NCBI RefSeq assembly: GCF_003751605.1
Contig: NZ_RJVJ01000002.1
Location: 620,001 to 684,000 of the forward strand
Direction of reading: 5' to 3'
DNA from: Kitasatospora cineracea
GTDB lineage: Bacteria > Actinomycetota > Actinomycetes > Streptomycetales > Streptomycetaceae
Length of the DNA: 64,000 nucleotides
The translations under genes and the position numbers were made by a program. Below the pieces are notes generated by a model that saw only the letters and a list, made by a program, of their open reading frames with translations, searched no databases and was not told the origin of the DNA. This document shows positions 1-8,010 of the stretch, piece after piece; the stretch's first letter is position 1, and each line of letters starts with the position of its first letter.

Positions 1-1380
1 CTTGGTCAGGTCGTCGACGGCGGTGGCGTCCACCGGGACGCGGCCGGTGTTGTCGACCGTCACCGTGTAGGTGACCTTGTCACCCGGGTGCACGGTGCTG
101 CCGGACGGCGGGGAGGCGGTCTTGGTGATCGTGTACTGCGGGACGGCGAACTCCACCGTCGCGCACTCGGGCGCCAGCAGGCCGACGAGGTCGGCGGTGT
201 TCTCCGCGCAGTTCTGGTACGTGGCGGCGGTGGCGGAGGTGACGTCCACGCTCAGCGTGCAGGACGCCTGACCTGCCGTCAGGTCGCCGGCCAGCTTCAC
301 CGAGGTGCCCCCGGCGCCGGCGGTGACCTTGCCGTTGGTGCAGGTGGTGGCGGTGTTCGGGGTGCCCGCCACGGTCAGCCCTGCGGGCAGGTTGTCGGTG
401 AACGACCAGCCGTCCTTCTCCAGCAGGTCCGAGGTGTTGGTGATGGTGAACGTCAACGTGGACGACCCGCCGACCGGGGCGGGCGAGGGGCTGAAGGACT
501 TGTCGATCCGCGGGGTGACGTCCAGCACCCGCATGTTGTCGAACGCCGCGTCGTTGCCCGAGCCGGTGTTGGCGCTGTTGCGCAGGATGATCCCGAACTC
601 GCTGCCGGTGAACAGGTACGGCTTGTTCGCCGTCGCCTGCACCACGTCGATCGGCGCCTTGGCGTCCGGGTAGGTGTACTCCTTGGCGCCCGGGTCGGTG
701 CACGGGTTGAGCGGCACCGTGTTCAGCGCGATCTCGCTGCCGCCGGTGGTGAGGAAGAAGTTCTGCTGCGGGTCCGCGTACGCGCCGTGGTAGCAGACCG
801 CGCCGGAGGACACGGAGGCGGTGAGGTAGTGGTTGGCGCCGGTGACGGGGATGGTCGAGTTGGTCTGCAGCTGCACGTCGGTGGGCGTGTACGTGCCGTC
901 CTCGGTCCACGCGGCGACGCTGTGGTTCTTCGTCGGCGCGGCGTCACCGCTGTACTCGCCGATCGCGGTGGCCACGTCCGCCAGGGTGTTCCAGAACTCG
1001 TCGGTCTTGCACTCCGCCGGGACGGGGCCGCGCTCGTCGTAGTCCATGACCCAGCCGTTGCAGAACGCCAGCCAGGACGGCGAGGCGGTGTACGTCATGC
1101 CCGAGGCCCCCGTGTAGGCGGGCAGCCGGATCGGGGCCAGGCCCGCCGTGCCGTTCTCGAAGTCCTCGGCGTACACCACGACCGGATCGGCCGGCACCCC
1201 CGCCGCCCGGTGCGCACCGGGCCCGGCCGCGGACTTCGCCGCCGGTCCGCCGTGCCCGGACCGGTCCGCGGCCGCGACGGGGGCCGCGCCCAGGGCGCTC
1301 AACGTGAGGCCGAGCGTCACCGCCAAGGCCGGCTCCCACCACGTGCGCCCCCGACCACCTGCCGGTTTCAACCGAAGCAT
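1..1380 (-). CDS. Secreted DUF11-repeat surface protein (partial, 3' end outside window)
   Basis: The reading frame is open from ATG at 1380 down to base 1 and continues beyond the window, giving at least 460 residues. The N-terminus is a Sec signal peptide: MLRLKPAGGRGR, then a hydrophobic stretch ending near PVAAA (about residue 37). The middle region resembles a secreted adhesin or lectin-like domain with several Cys residues. From about residue 310 there are Ser/Thr/Pro-rich repeats of the DUF11 (conserved repeat domain) type, with blocks such as SFSPSPAPVGGSSTLTFTIT and HPGDKVTYTVTVDNTG. Such proteins are exported and often wall-anchored; whether this one has an LPXTG sorting signal cannot be seen. 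An RBS-like GGGAGAGG lies upstream of the ATG. The binding target is unknown. Confidence 0.85.
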   Translation of the reverse strand, partial: MLRLKPAGGRGRTWWEPALAVTLGLTLSALGAAPVAAADRSGHGGPAAKSAAGPGAHRAAGVPADPVVVYAEDFENGTAGLAPIRLPAYTGASGMTYTASPSWLAFCNGWVMDYDERGPVPAECKTDEFWNTLADVATAIGEYSGDAAPTKNHSVAAWTEDGTYTPTDVQLQTNSTIPVTGANHYLTASVSSGAVCYHGAYADPQQNFFLTTGGSEIALNTVPLNPCTDPGAKEYTYPDAKAPIDVVQATANKPYLFTGSEFGIILRNSANTGSGNDAAFDNMRVLDVTPRIDKSFSPSPAPVGGSSTLTFTITNTSDLLEKDGWSFTDNLPAGLTVAGTPNTATTCTNGKVTAGAGGTSVKLAGDLTAGQASCTLSVDVTSATAATYQNCAENTADLVGLLAPECATVEFAVPQYTITKTASPPSGSTVHPGDKVTYTVTVDNTGRVPVDATAVDDLTK

Positions 1381-1412
1381 CCGGTGCCTCTCCCTCAAGA
1401 CTGACAATCCGT

Positions 1413-1427
1413 CAAGAGGAACTCTTG
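1413..1427. promoter_or_regulatory. Short inverted repeat upstream of the surface protein gene
   Basis: CAAGAG-GAA-CTCTTG is a perfect 6-bp-arm palindrome about 33 bp upstream of the ATG at 1380. The minus strand also carries a TTGACG-like hexamer here. It could be an operator or a small hairpin in the 5' leader. No regulator can be assigned. Confidence 0.3.
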
Positions 1428-1507
1428 CCTTCCCTTTAATGCCCCTTTATCCGCGTGGCCCTGACACGCGGAAACCGGCCCCGAACGGGCGCACCCGGGT
1501 TGCACCC

Positions 1508-1929
1508 GGAACCCGGGACTTCGAGGACGCCAAACGCGGGTTCCCGGGGACGGCGGCGGACCCGCTGGTCGAGGACGCCGCCGGGCGCACGGTGCGGGAC
1601 CTTCAGGCGTACGGCTCCCTGTCGGGCGAGTGCCCGGACAGCGTGAACCCGAGCCTGTGGCGGCAGAGCCGGCTGGTCTCCGACCACGGCCTGTCCGAGG
1701 TCACCGAGGGGATCTACCAGGTCCGCGGCTTCGACCTGTCGAACATGACGATCGTGGAGGGCGAGCGCGGCGTCCTGGTGATCGACCCGCTGCTGACCGC
1801 CGAGACCGCGGCGGCGGGCCCGGCACTGTACCGGACGCACCGGGGCGAGCGCCCGGTGACCGGCGTGCTGGACACGCACAGCCACGCCGACCACTTCGGC
1901 GGGGTGCGCGGCGCCGTCCCGGACGTGTC
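1508..1929 (+). pseudogene. N-terminal remnant of an alkyl/aryl sulfatase (MBL fold, SdsA1/BDS1-like)
   Basis: One plus-strand frame encodes a recognisable piece of an alkylsulfatase: RDFEDAKRGF, then a block like CPDSVNPSLWRQSRLVSDHG, then VTEGIYQVRGFDLSNMTIVE, then the metal site THSHADHFGGVRG. In intact family members this is only about the first 150 of 600-650 residues. Here the homology stops abruptly at about 1925, exactly where the convergent PP2C phosphatase gene ends. The frame continues only as antisense of that gene. No convincing start or RBS is seen, so the 5' end is probably also lost. The first half of the metallo-beta-lactamase HxHxDH motif is present, but the remaining metal ligands and the C-terminal SCP2-like domain are gone. 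This is most likely a dead fragment left by a deletion. Confidence 0.75.
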
Positions 1930-3031
1930 AGGCCGCCGCAGCCTCGCGCGGGCGGAAGTCGCAGAGCAGCAGGGCCGAGTCGTCGTCCGGGCCGGTCCCG
2001 GTGTAGTCCTCGACGTCGGCGCGCAGGCGCTGCAGGGCCTGCTCGGGGCAGGGCGGGGCGAGCAGCACCGGGGCGCGGGCGGCCAGCGGGTAGAACGCGC
2101 CCTCGTCGTCCCGGGCCTCGGTCAGGCCGTCGGTGCAGAACAGCAGCCGGTCGCCCTCGTGCAGGGTCAGCGCGGTCGGCCGCGGGGCGGGCGCCCCGGT
2201 CAGGGCGGACAGCCCGAACGGCGGTGCCGGTTCGAGGACCGGGAGCAGCGGCGTCGGCTCCCCGGCGCGCAGCAGCACCGGGACGGGGTGCCCGTGGTCG
2301 AGCAGCACGGTGCGGCCGTCGTCGCGGACGTCGGCGAGCAGCGCGGTCACGAAACGGTCCCCGGAGGTCTGTTCCAGGACCGCCCGCTCGACCTGCGCGG
2401 CGAGGGAGGGCAGGTCCGGGGCGTCCGGCGCCGTGTTGCGGAACGCGGTCAGGACGACGGCCGCCGCGCTCACCGCCTCCAGCCCCTTGCCCTGCACGTC
2501 CGCGACCAGGATCCTCACCCCGCCCGGGACTCGGACCGCCTGGTACACGTCCCCGCCGACCCGGGCGGTCCGGTGCGCCGAGCGGTACGAACCGGTCAGC
2601 TCCAGCGGTCCCAGCCGGGGCGGCAGCGGCGGCATCAGCACGTTCTGCACCGTCTCCGCGACCGCCCGGACGTCCACCAGCTCCCGTTCCGCCCTGATCC
2701 TGGCCACCGACACCCAGCACGCCGCCAGTGCCGTGAGCGCCACTCCCGTCAGCGCCACCAGCACCCTGGTGTGCCCCCACACCCCGTCGTACACCGCCAG
2801 CAGGAGCACCAGGACCAGGCCCAGCGCCGCCGACCCCAGCACCGTCCGCGGCGTCCCCCGTCCGGCGGCCAGCGCCGGGCCGATCGCGAACAGCGGGAGC
2901 AGCCCGAGGTTCACCCCCAGCAGCGCGTCCCCCGTCGCCACCAGCGCCATCGCCGCCACCGGCAGCACCCACGGCTTCGACCACCACCGTCCCTGCGCGC
3001 GGCGGTCCGGTCCGTCGGCGGTCGGCGACAT
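1928..3031 (-). CDS. Membrane-anchored PP2C/SpoIIE-type serine phosphatase
   Basis: 367 aa. ATG at 3031 is preceded by the RBS AGGAGAGGAAG. Residues about 20-110 hold several hydrophobic segments (WVLPVAAMALVATGDALLG; TVLGSAALGLVLVLLLAVYD). A short linker (RAERELVDVRAVAETVQNVL) leads into a SpoIIE/RsbU-type PPM phosphatase domain, about residues 145-365. The metal-binding block GGDVYQAVRVPGGVRILVAD is followed by VQGKGLEAV, and later come LLFCTDGLTEARDDEGAFYP and the terminal GPDDDSALLLC. In Streptomyces such proteins commonly dephosphorylate anti-sigma-factor antagonists (known for the family). No sensor domain or partner kinase is encoded next to it, so the pathway is unknown. The 3' end abuts the alkylsulfatase remnant. 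Confidence 0.88.
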   Translation of the reverse strand: MSPTADGPDRRAQGRWWSKPWVLPVAAMALVATGDALLGVNLGLLPLFAIGPALAAGRGTPRTVLGSAALGLVLVLLLAVYDGVWGHTRVLVALTGVALTALAACWVSVARIRAERELVDVRAVAETVQNVLMPPLPPRLGPLELTGSYRSAHRTARVGGDVYQAVRVPGGVRILVADVQGKGLEAVSAAAVVLTAFRNTAPDAPDLPSLAAQVERAVLEQTSGDRFVTALLADVRDDGRTVLLDHGHPVPVLLRAGEPTPLLPVLEPAPPFGLSALTGAPAPRPTALTLHEGDRLLFCTDGLTEARDDEGAFYPLAARAPVLLAPPCPEQALQRLRADVEDYTGTGPDDDSALLLCDFRPREAAAA

Positions 3032-3322
3032 CTCGCTGCTTCCTCTCCTGTCTCGTGCGTTCTTCCGGTGGCGGGGCCGCCTCCCGGTGGACGGGCCCGG
3101 TTCGGGCGCGCCGTCCCGGTCGCGGGCGGGGCGCCCGCCACCAGGGGTTCCGGAGCCGAAGCTACCTGCGGCCCCACCGGTCCGGTAGGGCCGCAGGACC
3201 CTGACGAAAAGATGCGTCCTCGCCCGGGCGGCGGTACGAAAGGCCCACGGACGGCGCACCCGACAGCGGCGCGGCGTCCGCCGCACCGCCGCACCGCCGC
3301 ACCGCGAGGAGAGGACACCGGG

Positions 3323-3871
3323 ATGTTCGAGGAACGACGGGCCCGCCGCCAGGCCAACCGCGCTTTCGACCACGGGGACGGGGTCACCCGCTACCGGATG
3401 CGCCAGAAGGTCCTCGCCATCGGCGACGACTACTGGATCGACGACGACTCCGGCGACCACGTCTACAAGGTCGACGGCAAGGCCATGCGCCTGCGCAAGA
3501 CCTTCCACATCGAGGACCGCGCCGGCCACCGCGTCGCCACCGTCCAGGGCCGCGCCCTGCGCGTCAAGGACACGATGGAGATCGAGGACGCCGACGGCCA
3601 CCGCATCGCCATGGTCAAGAAGGCCCTGATCAACCCCCTCCGCGACCGCTGGCACATCGAACAGGCCGACGGCCCCGACCTCGCCGTCCACGGCAACGTC
3701 CTCGACCACGAGTACACGATCGAACGCGACGGCACCAAGGTCGCCGAGGTGTCGAAGAAGTGGTTCCGCCTGCGCGACACCTACGGCCTGGAGATCGGCC
3801 CGGACACCGACCACGCCACCGTCCTGGCCGCCGCGATCGCCATCGACGCGATGGCGCACCCGGGCGACTGA
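3323..3871 (+). CDS. LURP-one-related (tubby C-terminal-like) protein
   Basis: 182 aa, ATG at 3323 after GAGGAGAGG. The protein is built of repeated beta-strand pairs of the LOR/DUF567 type: YRMRQKVLAIGDDYWI, VYKVDGKAMRLRKTFHIED, VATVQGRALRVKDTMEIED, YTIERDGTKVAEVSKKWFRL. In the family these form a 12-stranded barrel around a central hydrophobic helix; here the last segment, VLAAAIAIDAMAH, fits that helix. It has no signal peptide and is probably cytoplasmic or membrane-associated. The function of bacterial members is not established. It stands alone, divergent from the PP2C phosphatase gene. Confidence 0.85.
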   Translation: MFEERRARRQANRAFDHGDGVTRYRMRQKVLAIGDDYWIDDDSGDHVYKVDGKAMRLRKTFHIEDRAGHRVATVQGRALRVKDTMEIEDADGHRIAMVKKALINPLRDRWHIEQADGPDLAVHGNVLDHEYTIERDGTKVAEVSKKWFRLRDTYGLEIGPDTDHATVLAAAIAIDAMAHPGD

Positions 3872-4430
3872 CCGCCGGACGGACAAGTCGTCGGTGTAAC
3901 CGGGCCGTTGATCTGCAGGCGCGGCACGACAGACCGTCAGCCGCAGTGGCCGACCGGACTCGTGCGCACCGCCCTGGCCGGCGCGCCCCTCCGACGGACG
4001 GGCCGGGAGCGGTGCGGCACGGTCGCGAGGACGCCTTCCCACCGTCCCCGGCAGCGGGAGCGCCTCCCCTCCTCCCTCCGGGGGGCCTGCCGGAGCACCC
4101 GCACCCGCCGGACGTACGGCCTTGACCCGATGCGCCGCCGCGTCGCGTCGGAGAGGGGCGCTGCCGCACGGGCGCCGCAGGCGCGGGGCGGGGCGGGTCA
4201 GCGGCGCGTGCCGGCCTCGGCGGCGACGGTGCAGCTGCCGGGGGCGATCTCGCTCACGCCCCGCTCGGGCACATGCACCCGGGCAGCCACGGCAAGCGCC
4301 TTCGGACGCGGTGCAAGGGCTCCCGCCTCTCGGCGGCCCCCGGCGTGCACACCCCGGTCGACTCCCGCGGCGAGCCCCTCGCCGTCGACTGCCGACCGGG
4401 CACCCGCTCCGGAAGGCCCCGCCCGCGCGG
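3872..4430. other. Gene-free stretch with decayed sequence
   Basis: About 560 bp with no credible coding frame on either strand. The part from about 4165 to 4262 resembles the 3' end of the pth2-like gene at 14085 (see the repeat entry). The rest shows only uncharacteristic GC-rich sequence and looks like eroded former coding DNA. Confidence 0.5.
4219..4262 (-). repeat. Duplicated 3' tail of the pth2-like gene (copy A)
   Basis: Bases 4219-4252 match 14118-14151 over 34 consecutive positions. On the minus strand they encode the pth2 tail motif EIAPGSCTVAA in a frame that has no gene upstream. A third, more diverged copy is at 13525-13569. Copies A and B both end with the same CGCTCACGCC extension that the true gene lacks. 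That extension shows A and B share a common ancestor separate from the functional gene. Confidence 0.8.
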
Positions 4431-4976
4431 TCAGCGGGCGTCGACCTCGGGCCGGGGCAGCTCGTCCAGGTCGAGGGTGTAGGTGCGGCCGTCGGCCAGT
4501 TCGATCGGTAGCTTGCCCGAGCCGTACTGGTGGGTGTGGGCGGCGATGTAGCCGGAGCCGGTGGGCCGGGTGTGGACGACGACCTCGGCCGCGTACGGGT
4601 CGACCACCATGTAGACGGGGATGCCGTAGCGGCCGTACTTCGCGGTGCAGTCGTCGTAGTCCTTGCGCGCGGAGGAGACCGACACCACCTCGGCGATCAG
4701 CAGCACGTCCTCGAAGCCGTAGCGTTTGCCCTCTCGCTGTGCGCCCTCCCGCACGATCGCGAAATCGGGGGCGGAGTTCTCGTCGGCCGGGAAGTCGATG
4801 TACACGTCGGAGATGACCTTCGCGTGTCGGCCGAGGGTCAGGGAATCGATGTGCATCGACCTGATCGTGCGGGAGTGCTCTTCACTCCGCGGGGTCATGA
4901 GTACCTTCCCGTCGGTACCGAAGAAGACCACGTAGCCTGCGGGGAACTCGGTGTGCATGACCGCATCGACGCTCAT
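4431..4976 (-). CDS. Uma2-family (DUF820) PD-(D/E)xK endonuclease-like protein
   Basis: 181 aa, ATG at 4976 with RBS AAGGAG seven bases upstream. The Uma2 core is visible: SAPDFAIV, then LLIAEVVSVSSARKDYDD, then a Tyr/Gly-rich turn GRYGIPVYMVVDPYAAEVVV, and a terminal TYTLDLDELPRPEV. PD and E..K-type residues typical of the restriction-endonuclease-like fold are present. The N-terminus (VVFFGTDGKVLMTPRSEEH) is shorter and less typical than in most Uma2 proteins. The family is abundant in Streptomyces and its biological role is unclear. It is divergent from jetA with a 118-bp gap. A decayed copy lies on the other side of the Jet operon. Confidence 0.8.
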   Translation of the reverse strand: MSVDAVMHTEFPAGYVVFFGTDGKVLMTPRSEEHSRTIRSMHIDSLTLGRHAKVISDVYIDFPADENSAPDFAIVREGAQREGKRYGFEDVLLIAEVVSVSSARKDYDDCTAKYGRYGIPVYMVVDPYAAEVVVHTRPTGSGYIAAHTHQYGSGKLPIELADGRTYTLDLDELPRPEVDAR

Positions 4977-5094
4977 CAACAGCTCCTTCCTGTCTCCTCT
5001 CAACGTACGGGTTGCCGCACTCCGCGAGGCGCCCCGGCGGGTGGGCGGTCCGGTTTCGGCGAATCCGGCCACCCCGGCTCACCCGTCCGACACA

Positions 5095-6726
5095 ATGGCG
5101 GGTGTGACCAGCGAGAACGACCCGCGTGCGGGGGGAGCACCCGCCGACGAAGGTGATCGGGAGGAGCCGTACCGGCCGTTCGCGCACCTGAGCGCGGCGA
5201 ACAGCGCGCTGTACCGGCAGGTGATGGGCGTGTTCGTCCGGGCCAAGCAGGAGTTCACCGTCCACCTGCGCCCGGAGGACGTGCACCTGGGACTGCCGCC
5301 GGAGGGCCGGCCGCCGCTCGACGTGGTCGCGGCCGCGCTGGTGCAGCTCGCCAGGTGGAAGAACCTGCGGGCCGATCCGGACACCGGCCGGGTCACCGCG
5401 CTGGAGGACTTCTACCGGGCCCGCAGCATCTACCAGTTGACCCGTGAGGGCGAGGCCGTCGAGGAGGCACTGGCCGCGTACGACGGGGCACTGGGGCGGC
5501 GCGGTGAGCTGCAGGCCGTCGCGCTGGCCGACATCGCGGCCCAGCTCCGGGCCGTGCTGGCCCTCGCCCGGCGGCCCGAACCCGATCCGGCCGTGGTGCA
5601 CCTGGCGCTGCTGGCGCTGGTGGAGCGCTTCTCGGGGCTCGCCGAGAACGCCCGCGCCTTCATGGGGTCGCTGCAGCGGACGGTCGACCTGCACGAGGCC
5701 GAGGTCGAGGTGTTCCTCGCCTACAAGCAGCGGCTGATCGACTACCTGGAACGGTTCATCGCGGACCTGGTCACCCGGGGCGCCGAGATCGCCGAACTGC
5801 TGGAGGAGTTGGACGCCCCGCCGGAGGGGCCGGTCGGCCCGCTGCTGCGGCTGGCGGCCGAGCGCGAGGCCGAGGACGCGGCACCGGACGCCGCGGCCGA
5901 GGCGCTGGCCGCCGCCGAGGCCCGCTGGCAGGGGCGCTGGGACGGGCTGCGGGCCTGGTTCCTGAGCAGGCCGGGGCGTTCCTCACAGGCCAAGCTGCTG
6001 CGTTCGGCCGCTCGCCAGGCGGTCCCCCAACTCCTGGCGGTGGTCCAGGCGCTGAACGAGCGCAGGGCCGGCCGCTCGGACCGCTCCGCCGACTTCCGGG
6101 AGCTGGCCCGCTGGTTCGCCGAAGCCCCGGACGACGACGCCCGCCACCGGCTGTGGCGCTCCGCCTTCGGCCTGTACTCGGCCCGCCACCTGACGATCGA
6201 CCAGGAGGCGCTGGCCGAACGGGAGGCCGACCCGGTGTCCGCCTCGGCGTCCTGGTACGACGCCCCCGGTGTGCGGATCAGCCCGCAGCTGCGGCGCACC
6301 GGTTCGTACGAGCGGCGCGGCCGGGCCCGGGCCGTGCAGGACCGCGGCGAGGCCAAGACGTACCTGGCCGAGCTGGCCCGCAAGCAGGCCGAACAGACCG
6401 CCGCCGCCCGCGCCCGGCTGGCCACCGGGGGCGAGGTGCGCCTGAGCGACCTCGGCGAGCTCGACCGGGACGCCTTCCGGCTGTTCCTGCTGCTCCTCGG
6501 CGACGCGCTGTCGGCCTGGCGCCCGGGCACCGATTCGGTCTCGGCCACCACCAACGACGGGACGATGGAGATCAGGCTGACCAGGCTGCCCGGCAACGGA
6601 ACCGCCGAGATCGACACCCTGGACGGCACGCTGCGGGGCCCGGAGCACCTGGTCGAGATCATCGACCTCGCACCCGCGCACGAAGGGCCGTCCGCGTCCG
6701 AGTCACTGGAGGACGACCGTGCCTGA
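5095..6726 (+). CDS. jetA: JetA of a type II Wadjet system (DUF2397 family)
   Basis: 543 aa. ATG at 5095 (MAGVTSENDP) is chosen because an upstream in-frame extension would enter the divergent Uma2 gene. The N-terminal winged-helix-like part contains PFAHLSAANSALYRQVMGVF and, further on, LEDFYRARSIYQLTREGE. Long Ala/Glu/Leu-rich helices follow, and the C-terminal part contains DAFRLFLLLLGDALSAWRPG. Length and order match DUF2397 proteins, which act as the kleisin-like subunit of type II Wadjet (family knowledge). In Wadjet, JetABC form an SMC complex that extrudes DNA loops and presents plasmids to the JetD nuclease. It is the first gene of a tightly packed operon; its stop overlaps the jetB GTG by eight bases. 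Confidence 0.88.
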   Translation: MAGVTSENDPRAGGAPADEGDREEPYRPFAHLSAANSALYRQVMGVFVRAKQEFTVHLRPEDVHLGLPPEGRPPLDVVAAALVQLARWKNLRADPDTGRVTALEDFYRARSIYQLTREGEAVEEALAAYDGALGRRGELQAVALADIAAQLRAVLALARRPEPDPAVVHLALLALVERFSGLAENARAFMGSLQRTVDLHEAEVEVFLAYKQRLIDYLERFIADLVTRGAEIAELLEELDAPPEGPVGPLLRLAAEREAEDAAPDAAAEALAAAEARWQGRWDGLRAWFLSRPGRSSQAKLLRSAARQAVPQLLAVVQALNERRAGRSDRSADFRELARWFAEAPDDDARHRLWRSAFGLYSARHLTIDQEALAEREADPVSASASWYDAPGVRISPQLRRTGSYERRGRARAVQDRGEAKTYLAELARKQAEQTAAARARLATGGEVRLSDLGELDRDAFRLFLLLLGDALSAWRPGTDSVSATTNDGTMEIRLTRLPGNGTAEIDTLDGTLRGPEHLVEIIDLAPAHEGPSASESLEDDRA

Positions 6727-8010
6727 CGACCGCCTCGGCGACGCCCTGGCCGCACAGCGGGCGCAGGAGGTGCGACGGGCCGCGCGGGCGCTGCTGAAGC
6801 GGCCGTTGCTGCGGGCCGGCGGTTCCCACGCCGACGACTTCCGGCTGGTCCGGCAGCACGCGACGGAGCTCCGCACCTGGTTCGAGCGCAACACGGGCTG
6901 GCCGCTGCTGGTGGACTCCGAGGTGGCCCGGCTGCGCCGCACCCCGGGCCGGAGCGACGACCCCACCCACCCGGCCCGGGACCAGCGCACCGGACTGCCG
7001 TTCTCCCGGCGCCGCTACGTCCTGTTCTGCCTGTGCCTGGCCGCGCTGGAGCGCGCCGAGCAGCAGATCGCGCTCGGCAGGCTGGCGGAACAGGTGGTGC
7101 TCGCCGCGGCGGACCCCGCGCTGGAACGCGCGGGGTCGTCTTCGCCATGGCCGACCGCGAGGAGCGCGCCGACCTGGTGGCGGTGGTCCGGCTGCTGCTG
7201 GGCTGGGGCGCGCTGGCCAAGATCGCGGGCGACGAGGAGGCGTTCCTCAAGTCCTCCGGGGACGCCCTGTACGACGTCGACCGCCGGGTGCTGGCCGGGC
7301 TGCTGGTCTCCCGGCGCGGCCCGAGCACCGTCCGCGCGGAGGGCTTCGCGCAGCGCCTCGCCGAACTCGACGCCGAAGTGCTGCCGGACAGCGACGACCT
7401 GCGCAACCGGGCGCTGCGGCACTCGCTGACCCGGCGGCTGCTGGACGACCCGGTGCTCTACCTGGACGGGCTGTCCGAGGCCGAGAGCGGCTACCTCGCC
7501 TCGCAGCGCGGCGCGTTGACCCGGCGGATCGGCGAACTCACCGGGCTGGTACCGGAGGTGCGGGCCGAGGGCATCGCGATGGTCGACCCGGACGACGACC
7601 TGACGGACCTGCGGATGCCCGAGCAGGGCACCGACGGCCACGTCGCGCTGCTGCTCGCCGAGCACCTGGCGGGCAGCGGGGCGACCGTCCCGCTGCCGGA
7701 GCTGCACCGGCGGGTGGCGGGCTGGGCGCTGGAGCACGCCGGGTTCTGGCGGCGCAGCGCGACCGAACCGGGTGCCGAGGCCGAACTGGCCGAGCAGGCC
7801 GTGGACCGGCTGGCCGCCCTCGGCCTGCTGGAACGGGTCGCGGCCGCGGACGGCACCCCGGCCGTCCGGGCCCGCCCGGCCCTGGACCGGTACCGGGTCG
7901 GCGAGACGATCCTGCTGGAGCCGGGCCGGCGCGCTCCCCGCAGCGCGGCGGGGAAGAGCGCCCCGAGGAAGGGCGCCGCACCGAAGAGCACGAAGGGGAA
8001 GAGAATCTGA
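6719..8010 (+). pseudogene. jetB: JetB of a type II Wadjet system (DUF2398), interrupted by a one-base frameshift
   Basis: GTG at 6719 overlaps the jetA stop. The first frame gives a good DUF2398 N-terminus (DALAAQRAQEVRRAARALLK; LPFSRRRYVLFCLCLAALER) up to DPALERAG at about 7135, then turns to nonsense and stops at 7429. The family continues in the -1 frame from the same point: VVFAMADREERADLVAVV, later AKIAGDEEAFLKSSGDALYD and HAGFWRRSATEPGAEAEL, ending in a Lys-rich tail at 8010. One extra G in the run at 7132-7135, or a -1 ribosomal shift there, would restore a 430-aa protein. An ATG at 7147 could re-initiate the second part. The choices are real inactivation, frameshifting, or a sequence error. 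JetB is expected to be the KITE/winged-helix partner of the SMC complex. Confidence 0.82.

Noticed and set aside
1148-3871. A single 907-codon frame that seems to join the sulfatase remnant to the LURP-one gene
   Set aside because: The middle part is antisense of the PP2C gene. The joined frame is accidental and has no consistent domain content.
4431-4976. Uma2 protein as part of the Wadjet system
   Set aside because: Uma2 genes are scattered widely in Streptomyces without jet genes, and here it is divergent and duplicated with an unrelated pth2 tail. Association by position only.
7132-7149. Calling two separate genes in jetB
   Set aside because: The DUF2398 homology continues without gap from one frame to the next, so a frameshifted single gene is more economical; the ATG at 7147 has no RBS.
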